The position numbers and the translations under genes were made by a program. Source: UBA5078 sp041175045 (GTDB lineage: Bacteria; Pseudomonadota; Gammaproteobacteria; Pseudomonadales; Pseudohongiellaceae). Taken from it: a stretch of DNA of 26,492 nucleotides. The stretch covers positions 1-26,492 of the forward strand of contig JBEDFR010000103.1 in the NCBI GenBank assembly GCA_041175045.1, given 5' to 3'. Below the pieces are notes generated by a model. The model ran no database searches, was not told the DNA's origin, and saw only the letters and a list, made by a program, of their open reading frames with translations. Of this stretch, positions 1 to 7,694 are shown piece after piece (the stretch's first letter is position 1; every line of letters starts with the position of its first letter).

Positions 1-46
1 CTCTGGCAATCCGCCCGCCCGCTCGCCGCGTACAGCCGGGCGTGGC

Positions 47-52
47 TATAAT
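47..52 (+). promoter_or_regulatory. Candidate -10 box upstream of bcp
   Basis: A perfect TATAAT lies 41 bases upstream of the bcp start codon. No convincing -35 hexamer is present 16-18 bases further upstream, so this is a partial sigma-70 prediction. The transcript would have a leader of about 35 bases that includes the AGGAG ribosome binding site. Confidence 0.4.
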
Positions 53-93
53 GGCCGCCCATCCCGGGACGGCCGCATATCAGGAGACTCCCC

Positions 94-576
94 ATGACCT
101 TTCCCGCCCTGGACACTGCCGCCCCCGATTTCACCCTGCAGGACCAGCACGGCCATGCCGTGAGCCTGAGCCAGTTTCGTGGCAGGCAGGTGCTGCTGTA
201 CTTCTACCCCAAGGCCATGACCCCCGGCTGCACCGTGCAGGCCTGCGGGCTGCGCGACGTGAAGGCGGCGCTGGATGCCCGCGACACCGTGGTGCTGGCC
301 GTGAGCCCGGACCCGGTGAAGAGTCTGAAGAAATTCGCCGAACGCGACGGCCTGAACTTCACTCTGCTGGCGGACGTCGATCATGCCGTGGCCGAGCAAT
401 ATGGCGTGTGGGGCCTGAAGCAGTTCATGGGCCGCGAGTTCATGGGCATTCTGCGCACCAGTTTCCTGATCGACCGCGAAGGCCGTGTGGCGCATGTGAT
501 GGACAAGGTCACCACCAAGACCCATCACGACGATGTGCTGGCCCTGCTCGATGGCACTGGCAAGGCGGGCGGATGA
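94..576 (+). CDS. bcp: Thiol peroxidase/peroxiredoxin of the Bcp (PrxQ) family
   Basis: A 160-residue cytoplasmic peroxiredoxin that reduces hydrogen peroxide and organic hydroperoxides with thioredoxin-type donors. The AhpC/TSA fold covers almost the whole protein. The motif TPGCTVQACGLRD places the peroxidatic cysteine at Cys46 and the partner cysteine at Cys51, the same five-residue spacing as in E. coli Bcp, and length is normal for the family. The ATG is preceded by AGGAG at suitable spacing and by a TATAAT box. The last four bases (ATGA) overlap the start of the next gene, so the esterase gene is probably translationally coupled to it. A second, different peroxiredoxin lies near 14.6 kb. 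Family assignment is secure; the physiological donor is inferred. Confidence 0.95.
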   Translation: MTFPALDTAAPDFTLQDQHGHAVSLSQFRGRQVLLYFYPKAMTPGCTVQACGLRDVKAALDARDTVVLAVSPDPVKSLKKFAERDGLNFTLLADVDHAVAEQYGVWGLKQFMGREFMGILRTSFLIDREGRVAHVMDKVTTKTHHDDVLALLDGTGKAGG

Positions 577-1358
577 AGCTGCACGGCAAACAGTATTCCA
601 CGGCCGGCCAGCCGCTGCTGATCCTGCACGGCCTGTTCGGCAGCCTGGGCAACTGGAACTGGCACAGCCGCCAGCTCAGCGCGCACTTCGCCGTCCATGC
701 ACTCGACCTGCGCAATCATGGCGCGTCGCCTCACAGCGATGTTATGGACTATCCGCACATGGCGCAGGACGTTCTGGAATACATGGACGCCCACGGCATC
801 GCCCGCGCGCATCTGCTGGGGCATTCCATGGGCGGCAAGGTGGCGATGCAGGTGGCGCTGAGTGCGCCCGAGCGGGTGGATCATCTGGTGGTCGCCGACA
901 TCGCGCCGGTCACCTATGGCGGCGAGCACGACGAGATCTTTGCCGGCCTGCTGGCCATCGATCTTGCCAGCCTGGACAGCCGCAGCGAGGCTGATCATCT
1001 GCTGGCGCCCTTCGAAGCGGACGAGCTGGTGCGGCAGTTCCTGCTCACCAATCTGGTGAAGACACCCGCGGGAGGTTTTGCCTGGCGCATCAATCTGCCC
1101 GTGCTCAAGCGCAATTACGCACGCCTGCGCGAGCAGCCCGAGGGCCTCGGGCCTTTCGAAGGGCCGACACTGTTCATCAAAGGGGCCTTGTCGAACTATA
1201 TTGTCGAGCAGCATCGCGAGGCGATCCTGCAGCGCTTCCCGCTGGCGCGCACCAAAGTCATCATGCACACCGGACACTGGCTGCATGCCGAGAAACCCGA
1301 GACCTTCCTGCGTCTGGTGCAGCAGTTTCTGCAGCCCGCCGCATTGTCTGCCACCTGA
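573..1358 (+). CDS. Alpha/beta-hydrolase, YbfF-like esterase
   Basis: A 261-residue alpha/beta-hydrolase of the YbfF type, which hydrolyses short acyl esters and acyl-CoA thioesters in vitro; the natural substrate is unknown. The oxyanion region LHGLFGS lies near residues 18-24. The nucleophile elbow GHSMGG gives Ser85, DIAPV gives the probable acid Asp109, and GHWLHAEKPE gives His235, the same triad layout as YbfF. There is no signal peptide or membrane segment, so it should be cytoplasmic. The ATG at 573 overlaps the bcp stop codon as ATGA, which is why this start is preferred over in-frame upstream extensions that would run through bcp in another frame. pdxJ follows nine bases after the stop, so the three genes form a likely operon. 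Confidence 0.88.
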   Translation: MKLHGKQYSTAGQPLLILHGLFGSLGNWNWHSRQLSAHFAVHALDLRNHGASPHSDVMDYPHMAQDVLEYMDAHGIARAHLLGHSMGGKVAMQVALSAPERVDHLVVADIAPVTYGGEHDEIFAGLLAIDLASLDSRSEADHLLAPFEADELVRQFLLTNLVKTPAGGFAWRINLPVLKRNYARLREQPEGLGPFEGPTLFIKGALSNYIVEQHREAILQRFPLARTKVIMHTGHWLHAEKPETFLRLVQQFLQPAALSAT

Positions 1359-1367
1359 GAGCGCCCC

Positions 1368-2120
1368 ATGAACCACAAAGCGACTGTCCTGAGCGTGAAC
1401 GTCAACAAGATCGCGCTGCTGCGCAATTCCCGCGGGCGCAATTTTCCGGATCTGCTGGTCTTCGTGCGCCGCTTGATCCAGCGGGGTGTGCGCGGCATCA
1501 CCGTGCATCCGCGACAGGACGAGCGCCATGTCACCCGCCAGGATGTCGTGGAGATCACGGCGCTGCTCACGGAATTTCCTGGCGTGGAATTCAATATCGA
1601 GGGTTATCCGTCGCCGCAGTTCATGGCCCTGATCGAGCGCGTGCGACCGGCCCAGTGCACCCTGGTGCCTGATGCGCCGGAGCAGTTGACCTCGGATCAC
1701 GGCTGGGACATTGCCCGCCACGAGGCCTTGCTGCGCGAGGTGCTGACGCAGTTGCGCGGCTGGGGCGTGCGCAGCAGTGTGTTTCTGGACCCGGACGTGG
1801 AACAGGTGCGTCGTGCCGCCGCCCTGGGCAAGACGCAGGGGCCGGATCGCATTGAACTGTATACCGAGGCGTATGCCAGTGCCTTCGGCACAGCGCAGGA
1901 AGATGCAGTGTTCGAGGCCTACCGTGCGGCGGCTGGCGAGGCCACCGCGCTGGGCCTGGGCCTGAACGCCGGCCATGACCTGGACCTGCACAATCTGGGG
2001 CGCTTCCTGAGGATTCCGCACATTCTGGAAGTGTCCATCGGCCATGCACTGGTGGTGGAGTCGCTGGAGCAGGGCCTGGAAAACGTGATCCGCCAGTATC
2101 ACGCCATCACCGGGGAGTAA
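1368..2120 (+). CDS. pdxJ: Pyridoxine 5'-phosphate synthase PdxJ
   Basis: A 250-residue cytoplasmic TIM-barrel enzyme that condenses 1-deoxy-D-xylulose 5-phosphate with 3-amino-2-oxopropyl phosphate to give pyridoxine 5'-phosphate, the ring-closing step of DXP-dependent vitamin B6 synthesis. Family motifs are clear: SVNVNKIALLRNSRG near the N-terminus, GITVHPRQDERHV with His47 and His54, FNIEGYPS with Glu78, AGHDLDLHNL with His203, and EVSIGHALV near the C-terminus. Length matches E. coli PdxJ (243). The gene starts nine bases after the esterase stop. It is not next to recO or acpS, its frequent partners. PdxH, which oxidises its product, is encoded at 7695-8333. Confidence 0.97.
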   Translation: MNHKATVLSVNVNKIALLRNSRGRNFPDLLVFVRRLIQRGVRGITVHPRQDERHVTRQDVVEITALLTEFPGVEFNIEGYPSPQFMALIERVRPAQCTLVPDAPEQLTSDHGWDIARHEALLREVLTQLRGWGVRSSVFLDPDVEQVRRAAALGKTQGPDRIELYTEAYASAFGTAQEDAVFEAYRAAAGEATALGLGLNAGHDLDLHNLGRFLRIPHILEVSIGHALVVESLEQGLENVIRQYHAITGE

Positions 2121-2137
2121 GGGCTGATCATGCCGGG

Positions 2138-2158
2138 CACGCCACACCGGGCGGCGTG
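2138..2158 (+). terminator. Hairpin after pdxJ, possible terminator
   Basis: CACGCC and GGCGTG form a perfect six-base stem around a nine-base loop, 17 bases after the pdxJ stop codon. There is no thymine run after it, only TTCAGTT, so intrinsic termination would be weak. It may instead protect the 3' end of the transcript. Confidence 0.3.
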
Positions 2159-2240
2159 TTCAGTTGCAGTTCAGTCGCGCGGCCTAGACTGAGCATCAGG
2201 GGGCAATCATGCCGCCACGATGCAAGCCAGGAGCCTGACC

Positions 2241-2627
2241 ATGAAACACTCACTGATGCTGATTGCTGCCGCCACACTTGCCCTGCTGGCCTTGCCGGCC
2301 ACGGCCTCTGCGTCAGACCGCCACACGGTGGTCCGGGTGACGCACTACGAACACTCGCCGTATTCCGTGGTGCGCTACCGCCATGAACCCGTGATCAATG
2401 TCTACATCAGCCCGCGCATTCGTTACGAACCATTTGGGGTGTACCGGGTGATTCCGCGCGTGGACTATCGCTACTACGGGGACCGCTACTACGGGGACCG
2501 CTACGACAGGCGTCACCACTGGCGCCATGAGCGTCGCCATGAGCGTCGCGACGACTGGCGGGATGAGAGGCGACACGAGAATCGCCGGGACTGGGATGAC
2601 CGCAGTCGTCGTAATCACTACAAGTAA
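2241..2627 (+). CDS. Small exported Arg/His/Tyr-rich protein
   Basis: A 128-residue protein I cannot assign to a named family. The first 24 or so residues are a clear signal peptide ending in ATASAS. The middle section (about 25-80) is rich in Tyr, Val and Pro with alternating hydrophobic residues. From about residue 76 the protein is very low in complexity: two copies of RYYGD, two of RHER, then Arg/Asp/His/Trp-rich sequence to the C-terminus. The mature protein is strongly basic and should be periplasmic or surface-bound. The ATG at 2241 is chosen because AGGAG lies seven bases before it; an ATG 21 bases earlier lacks a site. Metal, nucleic-acid or polyanion binding are all possible but unproven. 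It ends 14 bases from the end of the convergent tesA gene. Confidence 0.75.
   Translation: MKHSLMLIAAATLALLALPATASASDRHTVVRVTHYEHSPYSVVRYRHEPVINVYISPRIRYEPFGVYRVIPRVDYRYYGDRYYGDRYDRRHHWRHERRHERRDDWRDERRHENRRDWDDRSRRNHYK
2469..2498 (+). repeat. Two tandem 15-base repeats (RYYGD codons)
   Basis: CGCTACTACGGGGAC occurs twice in immediate succession, and its first six bases begin a third copy. The unit is in frame and encodes RYYGD. The identical bases, not only identical residues, indicate recent duplication by slippage. Confidence 0.9.
2523..2546 (+). repeat. Two tandem 12-base repeats (RHER codons)
   Basis: CGCCATGAGCGT is repeated exactly in tandem and in frame, encoding RHERRHER. Degenerate copies of the same theme (Arg/His/Asp/Glu) continue to the stop codon of the gene. 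Confidence 0.9.
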
Positions 2628-2641
2628 GGGCTGCGCAGCAA

Positions 2642-3313
2642 TCAGCTGCGCGGGCTCAGCGAATCCAGCACGGGTTCCAGCACCGGCCAGACGATGTCGA
2701 CGATCAGTGGCTGGGCTTCGGCGCGCGGATGGATGCCGTCGTCCTGCATCAGCTCGGGCTGCTGCGGGATACCGTCGATCAGAAAGGGAATCAGGGGCAG
2801 ATTGCGCGCCGCTGCAATCTCGCCGAACAGCGCTGTGAACGGCCCGGTGTAGCGCGGGCCGTAATTGGGGGGAATCTGCATGCCTGCCAGAATCACCCGG
2901 GCACCGGCCGCCTGACTCATCATCACCATCTCTTCCAGATTCTGGCGGATGTTTGCCACGGGCAGTCCGCGCAGACCGTCATTGCCACCCAGCTCCAGAA
3001 TCACCACCGCTGGCATGTGCGTGCTCAGCGCTGCCGGCAGCCGGGCAAGGCCGCCGTCGGTGGTCTCGCCACTCACGCTGGCGTTGACCACGGAGAATGG
3101 GCTGCCCTCGGCCTCGAGCTTTTCCCCCAGCAACGCCACCCAGCCGTCTTCTTCGTCCATGCGATACCCCGCACTGAGGCTGTCGCCGAACACCAGAATC
3201 ACCGGTTGGTCTGACTGTGCCTGCAGGTTCTGCCAGCTCAGCAGGGTGAAAGCAAACAGCAGGAGACAGCGGGCAAGGGCGTGGCGCGCGCAAGCGAATC
3301 GGGTCGGGTGCAT
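2642..3313 (-). CDS. tesA: Periplasmic SGNH esterase, TesA/arylesterase type
   Basis: A 223-residue SGNH/GDSL hydrolase matching the acyl-CoA thioesterase I / lysophospholipase L1 family, which cleaves acyl thioesters, lysophospholipids and aryl esters in the periplasm. Residues 1-32 form a signal peptide ending NLQA. Block I GDSLSAGY gives nucleophile Ser45, SGET follows at 81-84, GGND gives Asn111, and DGIHP gives Asp192 and His195. Length is close to E. coli TesA (208). The ATG at 3313 is chosen because it directly precedes the signal peptide. Divergence from ybbA-ybbP is the same arrangement as in E. coli, which supports the symbol. Confidence 0.93.
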   Translation of the reverse strand: MHPTRFACARHALARCLLLFAFTLLSWQNLQAQSDQPVILVFGDSLSAGYRMDEEDGWVALLGEKLEAEGSPFSVVNASVSGETTDGGLARLPAALSTHMPAVVILELGGNDGLRGLPVANIRQNLEEMVMMSQAAGARVILAGMQIPPNYGPRYTGPFTALFGEIAAARNLPLIPFLIDGIPQQPELMQDDGIHPRAEAQPLIVDIVWPVLEPVLDSLSPRS

Positions 3314-3374
3314 GATGATGGTGTGCAGTCTCAGGGGCAGGCCCGGGGGGCTCCGGCGTTCAGGGTCTGGCGCC

Positions 3375-3403
3375 AATGTAATCGTTCGAAGTGCATTGCA
3401 CAA
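3375..3403 (-). promoter_or_regulatory. Candidate tesA promoter with overlapping palindrome
   Basis: On the minus strand TTGTGC and TACATT are separated by exactly 17 bases, about 60 bases upstream of the tesA ATG. Match to the sigma-70 consensus is moderate. The -35 hexamer overlaps an 11-base palindrome, GTGCATTGCAC at 3391-3401, that could be a repressor site. The rest of the 280-base tesA/ybbA gap shows no other strong signal. Confidence 0.3.
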
Positions 3404-3593
3404 TCGCCCGGCAAACGGTTCCACCTGCCGGTCAGATTCAGGCGAGAGTCGCGGTCTGTTGCAAACATCATAGGCCCGCAGTGCCCTGAAAGGGACGCCG
3501 CCATGAACCGGTTTACCCCCCGCATGCGTATTGAGAGCGTGCAATTTTCCATTGAATTTCCCGTCGCACGACGGCATCGCAGAGCAGGATTTC

Positions 3594-4304
3594 ATGATAC
3601 GAATCGACAATCTGGTCAAGCGCGTCCCCACCAGCGAGGGCGAGCTGGTCATCCTCAAGGGCATCAGTCTGCAGATCGAGGCCGCCGAAACCGTGGCCAT
3701 CGTCGGCGCCTCGGGCTCGGGCAAATCCACCCTGCTGGGCCTGATGGCCGGCCTGGATACCGGCAGCGCCGGCGATGTCAGTCTGGACGGCCACTCGCTG
3801 GCTGCTCTCGACGAAGAGCAGCGTGCCATGCTGCGTGGTCAGCTGGTGGGCTTCGTGTTTCAGTCCTTCCAGCTGCTGCCCAGCCTGACCGCGCTGGAGA
3901 ACGTGATGCTGCCCATCGAGCTCAAGAATGACAGCCGTGCCCGCGACAAGGCCACTGCGCTGCTCGGCCGCGTCGGCCTGGGCGAGCGTTGTCACCATTA
4001 CCCCAATCAGCTTTCCGGCGGCGAGCAGCAGCGTGTGGCCATCGCCCGCGCTTTCGCTTCCGAGGCCCGCATTCTGTTCGCCGACGAGCCCACCGGCAAT
4101 CTGGACAGCGCCACCGGTGCCCGTGTCATCGACCTGCTGTTCTCGCTGAACAAGGAGTACGCCACCACCCTCGTGCTGGTCACCCACGACGAGCGGCTGG
4201 CACGCCAGTGCCATCGCACCATTCGTCTGGTGGCGGGCCAGGTGGTGAGCGACGAGATCAACGCCGACGCCCACACCCAGGCCGAGGTTGCCCATGAGCA
4301 CTGA
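3594..4304 (+). CDS. ybbA: ABC transporter ATPase, YbbA/LolD type
   Basis: A 236-residue ATP-binding subunit of the MacB/LolD-like class, working with the FtsX-type permease encoded next. All nucleotide-binding motifs are intact: Walker A GASGSGKST at 38-46, Q-loop in FVFQSFQLLPS, signature LSGGEQQR at 140-147, Walker B ILFADEP at 160-166 with the catalytic Glu, D-loop GNLD, and H-loop His198. The ATG at 3594 gives an N-terminus like that of YbbA; an ATG 63 bases upstream would add a tail without family support. The spacing from AGGA to the ATG is short (four bases). The family is mechanotransmission-like rather than a classic importer; the cargo is unknown. Confidence 0.93.
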   Translation: MIRIDNLVKRVPTSEGELVILKGISLQIEAAETVAIVGASGSGKSTLLGLMAGLDTGSAGDVSLDGHSLAALDEEQRAMLRGQLVGFVFQSFQLLPSLTALENVMLPIELKNDSRARDKATALLGRVGLGERCHHYPNQLSGGEQQRVAIARAFASEARILFADEPTGNLDSATGARVIDLLFSLNKEYATTLVLVTHDERLARQCHRTIRLVAGQVVSDEINADAHTQAEVAHEH

Positions 4305-6957
4305 GCTGCAAGGCACGCTGCCGTCGACGGCGCCCGCCGTCGTTCGTCGGGTGCAGGCCGATCCCCTCAGCCCGAGCACCTTGCTGCGACTGTCCCTGCG
4401 TCTGCTGTGGCGCGACTGGCAGGGGGGCGAGCTGCGCCTGCTGTTCCTGGCGCTGGTGATGGCCGTGACCTCTGTCACCGGCATCGCGCTGTTCACCGAC
4501 CGTCTGGAGCGCGCCCTGCTGGCCGAGTCGGCCAATATGCTGGCCGCCGATCGCGTGCTCAGCGGCCGTGGCGAGGCGCCGCAGGAGTGGCTGCAGGAGG
4601 CTGAAACGCGTGGCCTGCGCACGGCCATGACCATGTCCTTCGGCTCCATGGTGTTTTCCGACAACGGCAATGTGCTGGTGTCGGCCAAGGCAGTCAGCAC
4701 TGACTATCCTCTGCGCGGCCAGCTGGTGGTGGCCGAGCAGCCCTTCAGTGTGGGCGCGCCGATAGCCGGCGGGCCGCCGCCCGGCGAGGTGTGGGTCGAA
4801 TCCCGCGTGCTGCCGGCGCTGGGGGCTGCGGTGGGCGATACGGTCTATGTCGGCGAGGCGGCGCTGCGCGTCACCCGCGTGATCGTGCAGGAGCCTGATC
4901 GTCAGCAGGGCGGCATGATGGACAATGCCGGCCCGCGCCTGATGCTCAACACCGCCGACGTGCCTGCCACTCAGGTCATCCAGGTGGGCAGCCGCGTCAA
5001 CTACCGCTATCTGTTCGCGGGCGACGAGGCCGAACTGCTCGCCTATGAAGAATGGGTGGATGCGCTGGCCGCGGGCGAATTCCGCATGACGGATGTGCGC
5101 GAAGAGAGTGCCGAAGTGGCCGAGGCGCTGAGCCGGGCCGAGAGTTTCCTGCTGCTGGGCAGTCTGTTCGCGGTGCTGCTGGCCGGGGTGGCCATCGCGC
5201 TGACGGCGCGGCGCTATGCCGAACGCCACTTCGACTATGTCGCCATTCTGAAGACGCTGGGCTGTACCTCCGGGCAGATCATGTCGCTCTATCTGAGCAT
5301 CCAGGTGGTGCTGGTGGTGATCGCCATCGTCATCGGCTCCTTCCTGGGCTGGGCCATCCACGCCCTGATCCTGCAGGCGCTGAGCTCGGTGATCCCCATC
5401 GTGCTGCCGCCGGCCGGCCGCTCGCCCTATGTGGTGGGCTCCCTCACGGCCTTCATCTGTCTGCTGTCCTTTGCTCTGCCGCCGCTGCTGTCACTGCGCA
5501 AGACCTCGCCGCTGCGCGTGCTGCGCAAGGATCTCGACGACAACACCCTGAGCGCGCGTCTGCCCTATGCCGTCGGCTTCGCTGGCGCGCTGGTGCTGAT
5601 GCTGTGGTACAGCCAGGACGTGCTGCTGACGGCCATTCTGGTGCTGGCCGTGGCCGGTGTGGTGCTGGTGCTCTCCGCGCTGTCCTGGTGGCTGCTGCGC
5701 TCCGGTACCAGTGTCGGCATGAAGGCGGGCAGTGCCTGGAAGCTGGCGATGTCGGCCACGCGCCGCCGCCGCAGGCAGAACACGCTGCAAGTGCTGGTCT
5801 TCTCCCTCACCATCATGTGTCTGCTGGTGCTGACACTGCTGCGTACCGATCTGGTGGAGGACTGGCAGGCCCAGATCCCCGAGAACACGCCCAATCACTT
5901 CCTGATGAATGTCACCGGGGAACAGGTGGCCGGCATCGAGACCTTCTTCCGCGGCAACGGCGTAGAGCCGAATCAGTTCTTCCCGATGATGAGTGCCGGC
6001 ATCACCCGCATCAACGGCGAGACACCGCGCCCGCGCTGGGACGATGATGACGCTGACGAAGGCGAGCAGAACAGTGTGACCGAGCGCGCTGGCGAGCAGT
6101 CCGGTGCCGGACCTGCCGCTGAAGCTCAGGAAAGCGAGGACGGTCGTCGCCGCGTGAGCAACCGGCAGGTGACCTGGACCGCGCAATTGCCCCGCGACAA
6201 CGAGATCGTGGCGGGCAGCTGGTGGGGCGATGCGTCGCAGCCGGGTTTCGTCTCGCTGGAGGACGACTACGCCGAGCGCCTCGGGGCGGCTCTGGGCGAT
6301 ACCATCGAGTTCGACTTGGGGCAGGGCCAGTACATCGAGGCCCAGGTGCAGAGTCTGCGCAGCGTGCGCTGGGACAACATGCAGCCGAACTTCTTCGTGA
6401 TCTTCTCGCCCGGCACGCTGGATGGCCTGGGCGGCACCTATCTCTCCACGGCGCTCATGGCCACCGAGCAGAAGGTGCTGATCAACGAGCTGCTGCGGGA
6501 ATTTCCCACCATCGTGGTCATCGAGATCGACGCCCTGATCGCCCAGATCCAGACCATCATTGCCCAGGTCACCTCGGCCATCGAGTTGATCGCGTATCTG
6601 GTGCTGGGCTGCGGCGCCCTGGTGTTGCTGGCCTGCGTCACGGCCACGCTGGACGAGCGTTTCCGCGAGAACGCGATCCTGCGCACGCTCGGGGCCGGGC
6701 GCAAACTCATCCTGAGCAGTCTGTGCATTGAATTTGCCGGTATCGGCCTCATCGCTGGTCTCATCGCGACCCTTGGCGCGGAAGGCAGCCTGTACTACCT
6801 GCAGACGCAGGTGTTCCAGCAGGACTTCACGCTGCATTACTGGGCCTGGCTGGCCGGGCCGCTCACCGGCATGGGCGTCATCGCCGTGCTGGGCGTGATG
6901 GCCACCCGTCGCGTCGTCAACACCAGTCCGCTCACCGTGCTGCGTCACATCGGGTGA
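4294..6957 (+). CDS. ybbP: FtsX-type ABC permease, YbbP-like
   Basis: An 887-residue inner-membrane permease, partner of YbbA. Membrane segments are near residues 49-67, 285-305, 330-363, 380-402, 422-467 (two spans), 500-517, 765-785, 805-830 and 849-872. They enclose two large periplasmic regions, and two FtsX domains flank the second. The gene overlaps ybbA by 11 bases. The ATG at 4294 is chosen because GAGG lies six bases upstream; a TTG at 4288 sits too close to that site. E. coli YbbP is about 804 residues. Part of the extra length is a very acidic, low-complexity stretch at about 580-630 (starting RPRWDDDDADEGE) inside the second periplasmic region. Role is probably envelope lipid or lipoprotein handling, given the tesA neighbour; this is inference. 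Confidence 0.92.
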   Translation: MSTELQGTLPSTAPAVVRRVQADPLSPSTLLRLSLRLLWRDWQGGELRLLFLALVMAVTSVTGIALFTDRLERALLAESANMLAADRVLSGRGEAPQEWLQEAETRGLRTAMTMSFGSMVFSDNGNVLVSAKAVSTDYPLRGQLVVAEQPFSVGAPIAGGPPPGEVWVESRVLPALGAAVGDTVYVGEAALRVTRVIVQEPDRQQGGMMDNAGPRLMLNTADVPATQVIQVGSRVNYRYLFAGDEAELLAYEEWVDALAAGEFRMTDVREESAEVAEALSRAESFLLLGSLFAVLLAGVAIALTARRYAERHFDYVAILKTLGCTSGQIMSLYLSIQVVLVVIAIVIGSFLGWAIHALILQALSSVIPIVLPPAGRSPYVVGSLTAFICLLSFALPPLLSLRKTSPLRVLRKDLDDNTLSARLPYAVGFAGALVLMLWYSQDVLLTAILVLAVAGVVLVLSALSWWLLRSGTSVGMKAGSAWKLAMSATRRRRRQNTLQVLVFSLTIMCLLVLTLLRTDLVEDWQAQIPENTPNHFLMNVTGEQVAGIETFFRGNGVEPNQFFPMMSAGITRINGETPRPRWDDDDADEGEQNSVTERAGEQSGAGPAAEAQESEDGRRRVSNRQVTWTAQLPRDNEIVAGSWWGDASQPGFVSLEDDYAERLGAALGDTIEFDLGQGQYIEAQVQSLRSVRWDNMQPNFFVIFSPGTLDGLGGTYLSTALMATEQKVLINELLREFPTIVVIEIDALIAQIQTIIAQVTSAIELIAYLVLGCGALVLLACVTATLDERFRENAILRTLGAGRKLILSSLCIEFAGIGLIAGLIATLGAEGSLYYLQTQVFQQDFTLHYWAWLAGPLTGMGVIAVLGVMATRRVVNTSPLTVLRHIG

Positions 6958-6987
6958 GAGCGACGCCATGGAAACAGGAGCACGATC

Positions 6988-7638
6988 ATGAATTCACGCG
7001 CGCATACCCTGCCACCGGCTGTCTTCGCCCTGGTCGCTGTCTTGCTGGCGGCAGCTGCCCTGGCGCAGACGCCTGCCATGCAGATCAACCAGACAACGCC
7101 CGCCATTCGCGAAATCAGCCGCAGCTGCACCTACGGCGATTGTCAGAACGGCTACGGCACTCTGGAGATCACCACCAGCGTGGGCAAGGATCTTTACCGC
7201 GGCAATTTCAAGGACGGCATGTACCACGGCAACGGCAAGCTGGAGCAGATGCTCACCGTGACCACCCGGGCCTATTACGACGGCAACTGGGACATGGGCA
7301 TCCGCAGCGGTCGCGGCACCTTCTGGAACGGCACGGGCGACCTCTACATTGGTCAGTGGCGCAACAACAAACGCCACGGCCAGGGTTCGTATTTCTTCGG
7401 CGTGAAGGACTGGACGCCAAACAAGTACTCCGAATTCTGGCTGTCCGAAAACGTGGAAAACTACACCGGCGGCTTCCAGAATGATCTCTACCACGGGCGT
7501 GGAACTTACCGTTGGCCGGACGGTCAGAGGTACGTCGGCGAGTTCTTCGCCAACGACAAGCACGGGCCGGGCACCTTCTACTATCCCAGCGGTACCATTC
7601 GTCCCCAGGTCTGGGAATACGGCGATTTCGTGCGCTGA
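6988..7638 (+). CDS. Exported MORN-repeat protein
   Basis: A 216-residue protein with an N-terminal signal peptide (about 1-27, ending ALAQ) followed by five MORN repeats of the YxGxxxxGxxHGxGxY type. Examples are YRGNFKDGMYHGNG, YDGNWDMGIRSGRG, YIGQWRNNKRHGQG, YTGGFQNDLYHGRG and YVGEFFANDKHGPG. MORN repeats form an elongated beta-sheet that binds lipids or proteins in eukaryotes; bacterial exported forms are poorly understood. Two cysteines at SCTYGDC just before the repeats could form a disulfide in the periplasm. AGGAG precedes the ATG at good spacing. The gene begins 30 bases after ybbP and could be cotranscribed with it. Family is clear, function unknown. Confidence 0.88.
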   Translation: MNSRAHTLPPAVFALVAVLLAAAALAQTPAMQINQTTPAIREISRSCTYGDCQNGYGTLEITTSVGKDLYRGNFKDGMYHGNGKLEQMLTVTTRAYYDGNWDMGIRSGRGTFWNGTGDLYIGQWRNNKRHGQGSYFFGVKDWTPNKYSEFWLSENVENYTGGFQNDLYHGRGTYRWPDGQRYVGEFFANDKHGPGTFYYPSGTIRPQVWEYGDFVR

Positions 7639-7694
7639 GCGCCAGCGTCTGTCCCCCGCCACCTCGTCCACTCGCTTCATCGCAAGGAATGACC

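Noticed and set aside
525..2147. A 540-codon minus-strand frame opposite the esterase and pdxJ
   Set aside because: Both plus-strand genes in the region have full catalytic motifs; the minus frame has none and is a codon-bias shadow.
2120..2240. Promoter TTGCAG/TAGACT for the small exported protein
   Set aside because: The spacer is only 15 bases and both hexamers are poor; not enough to list as a feature.
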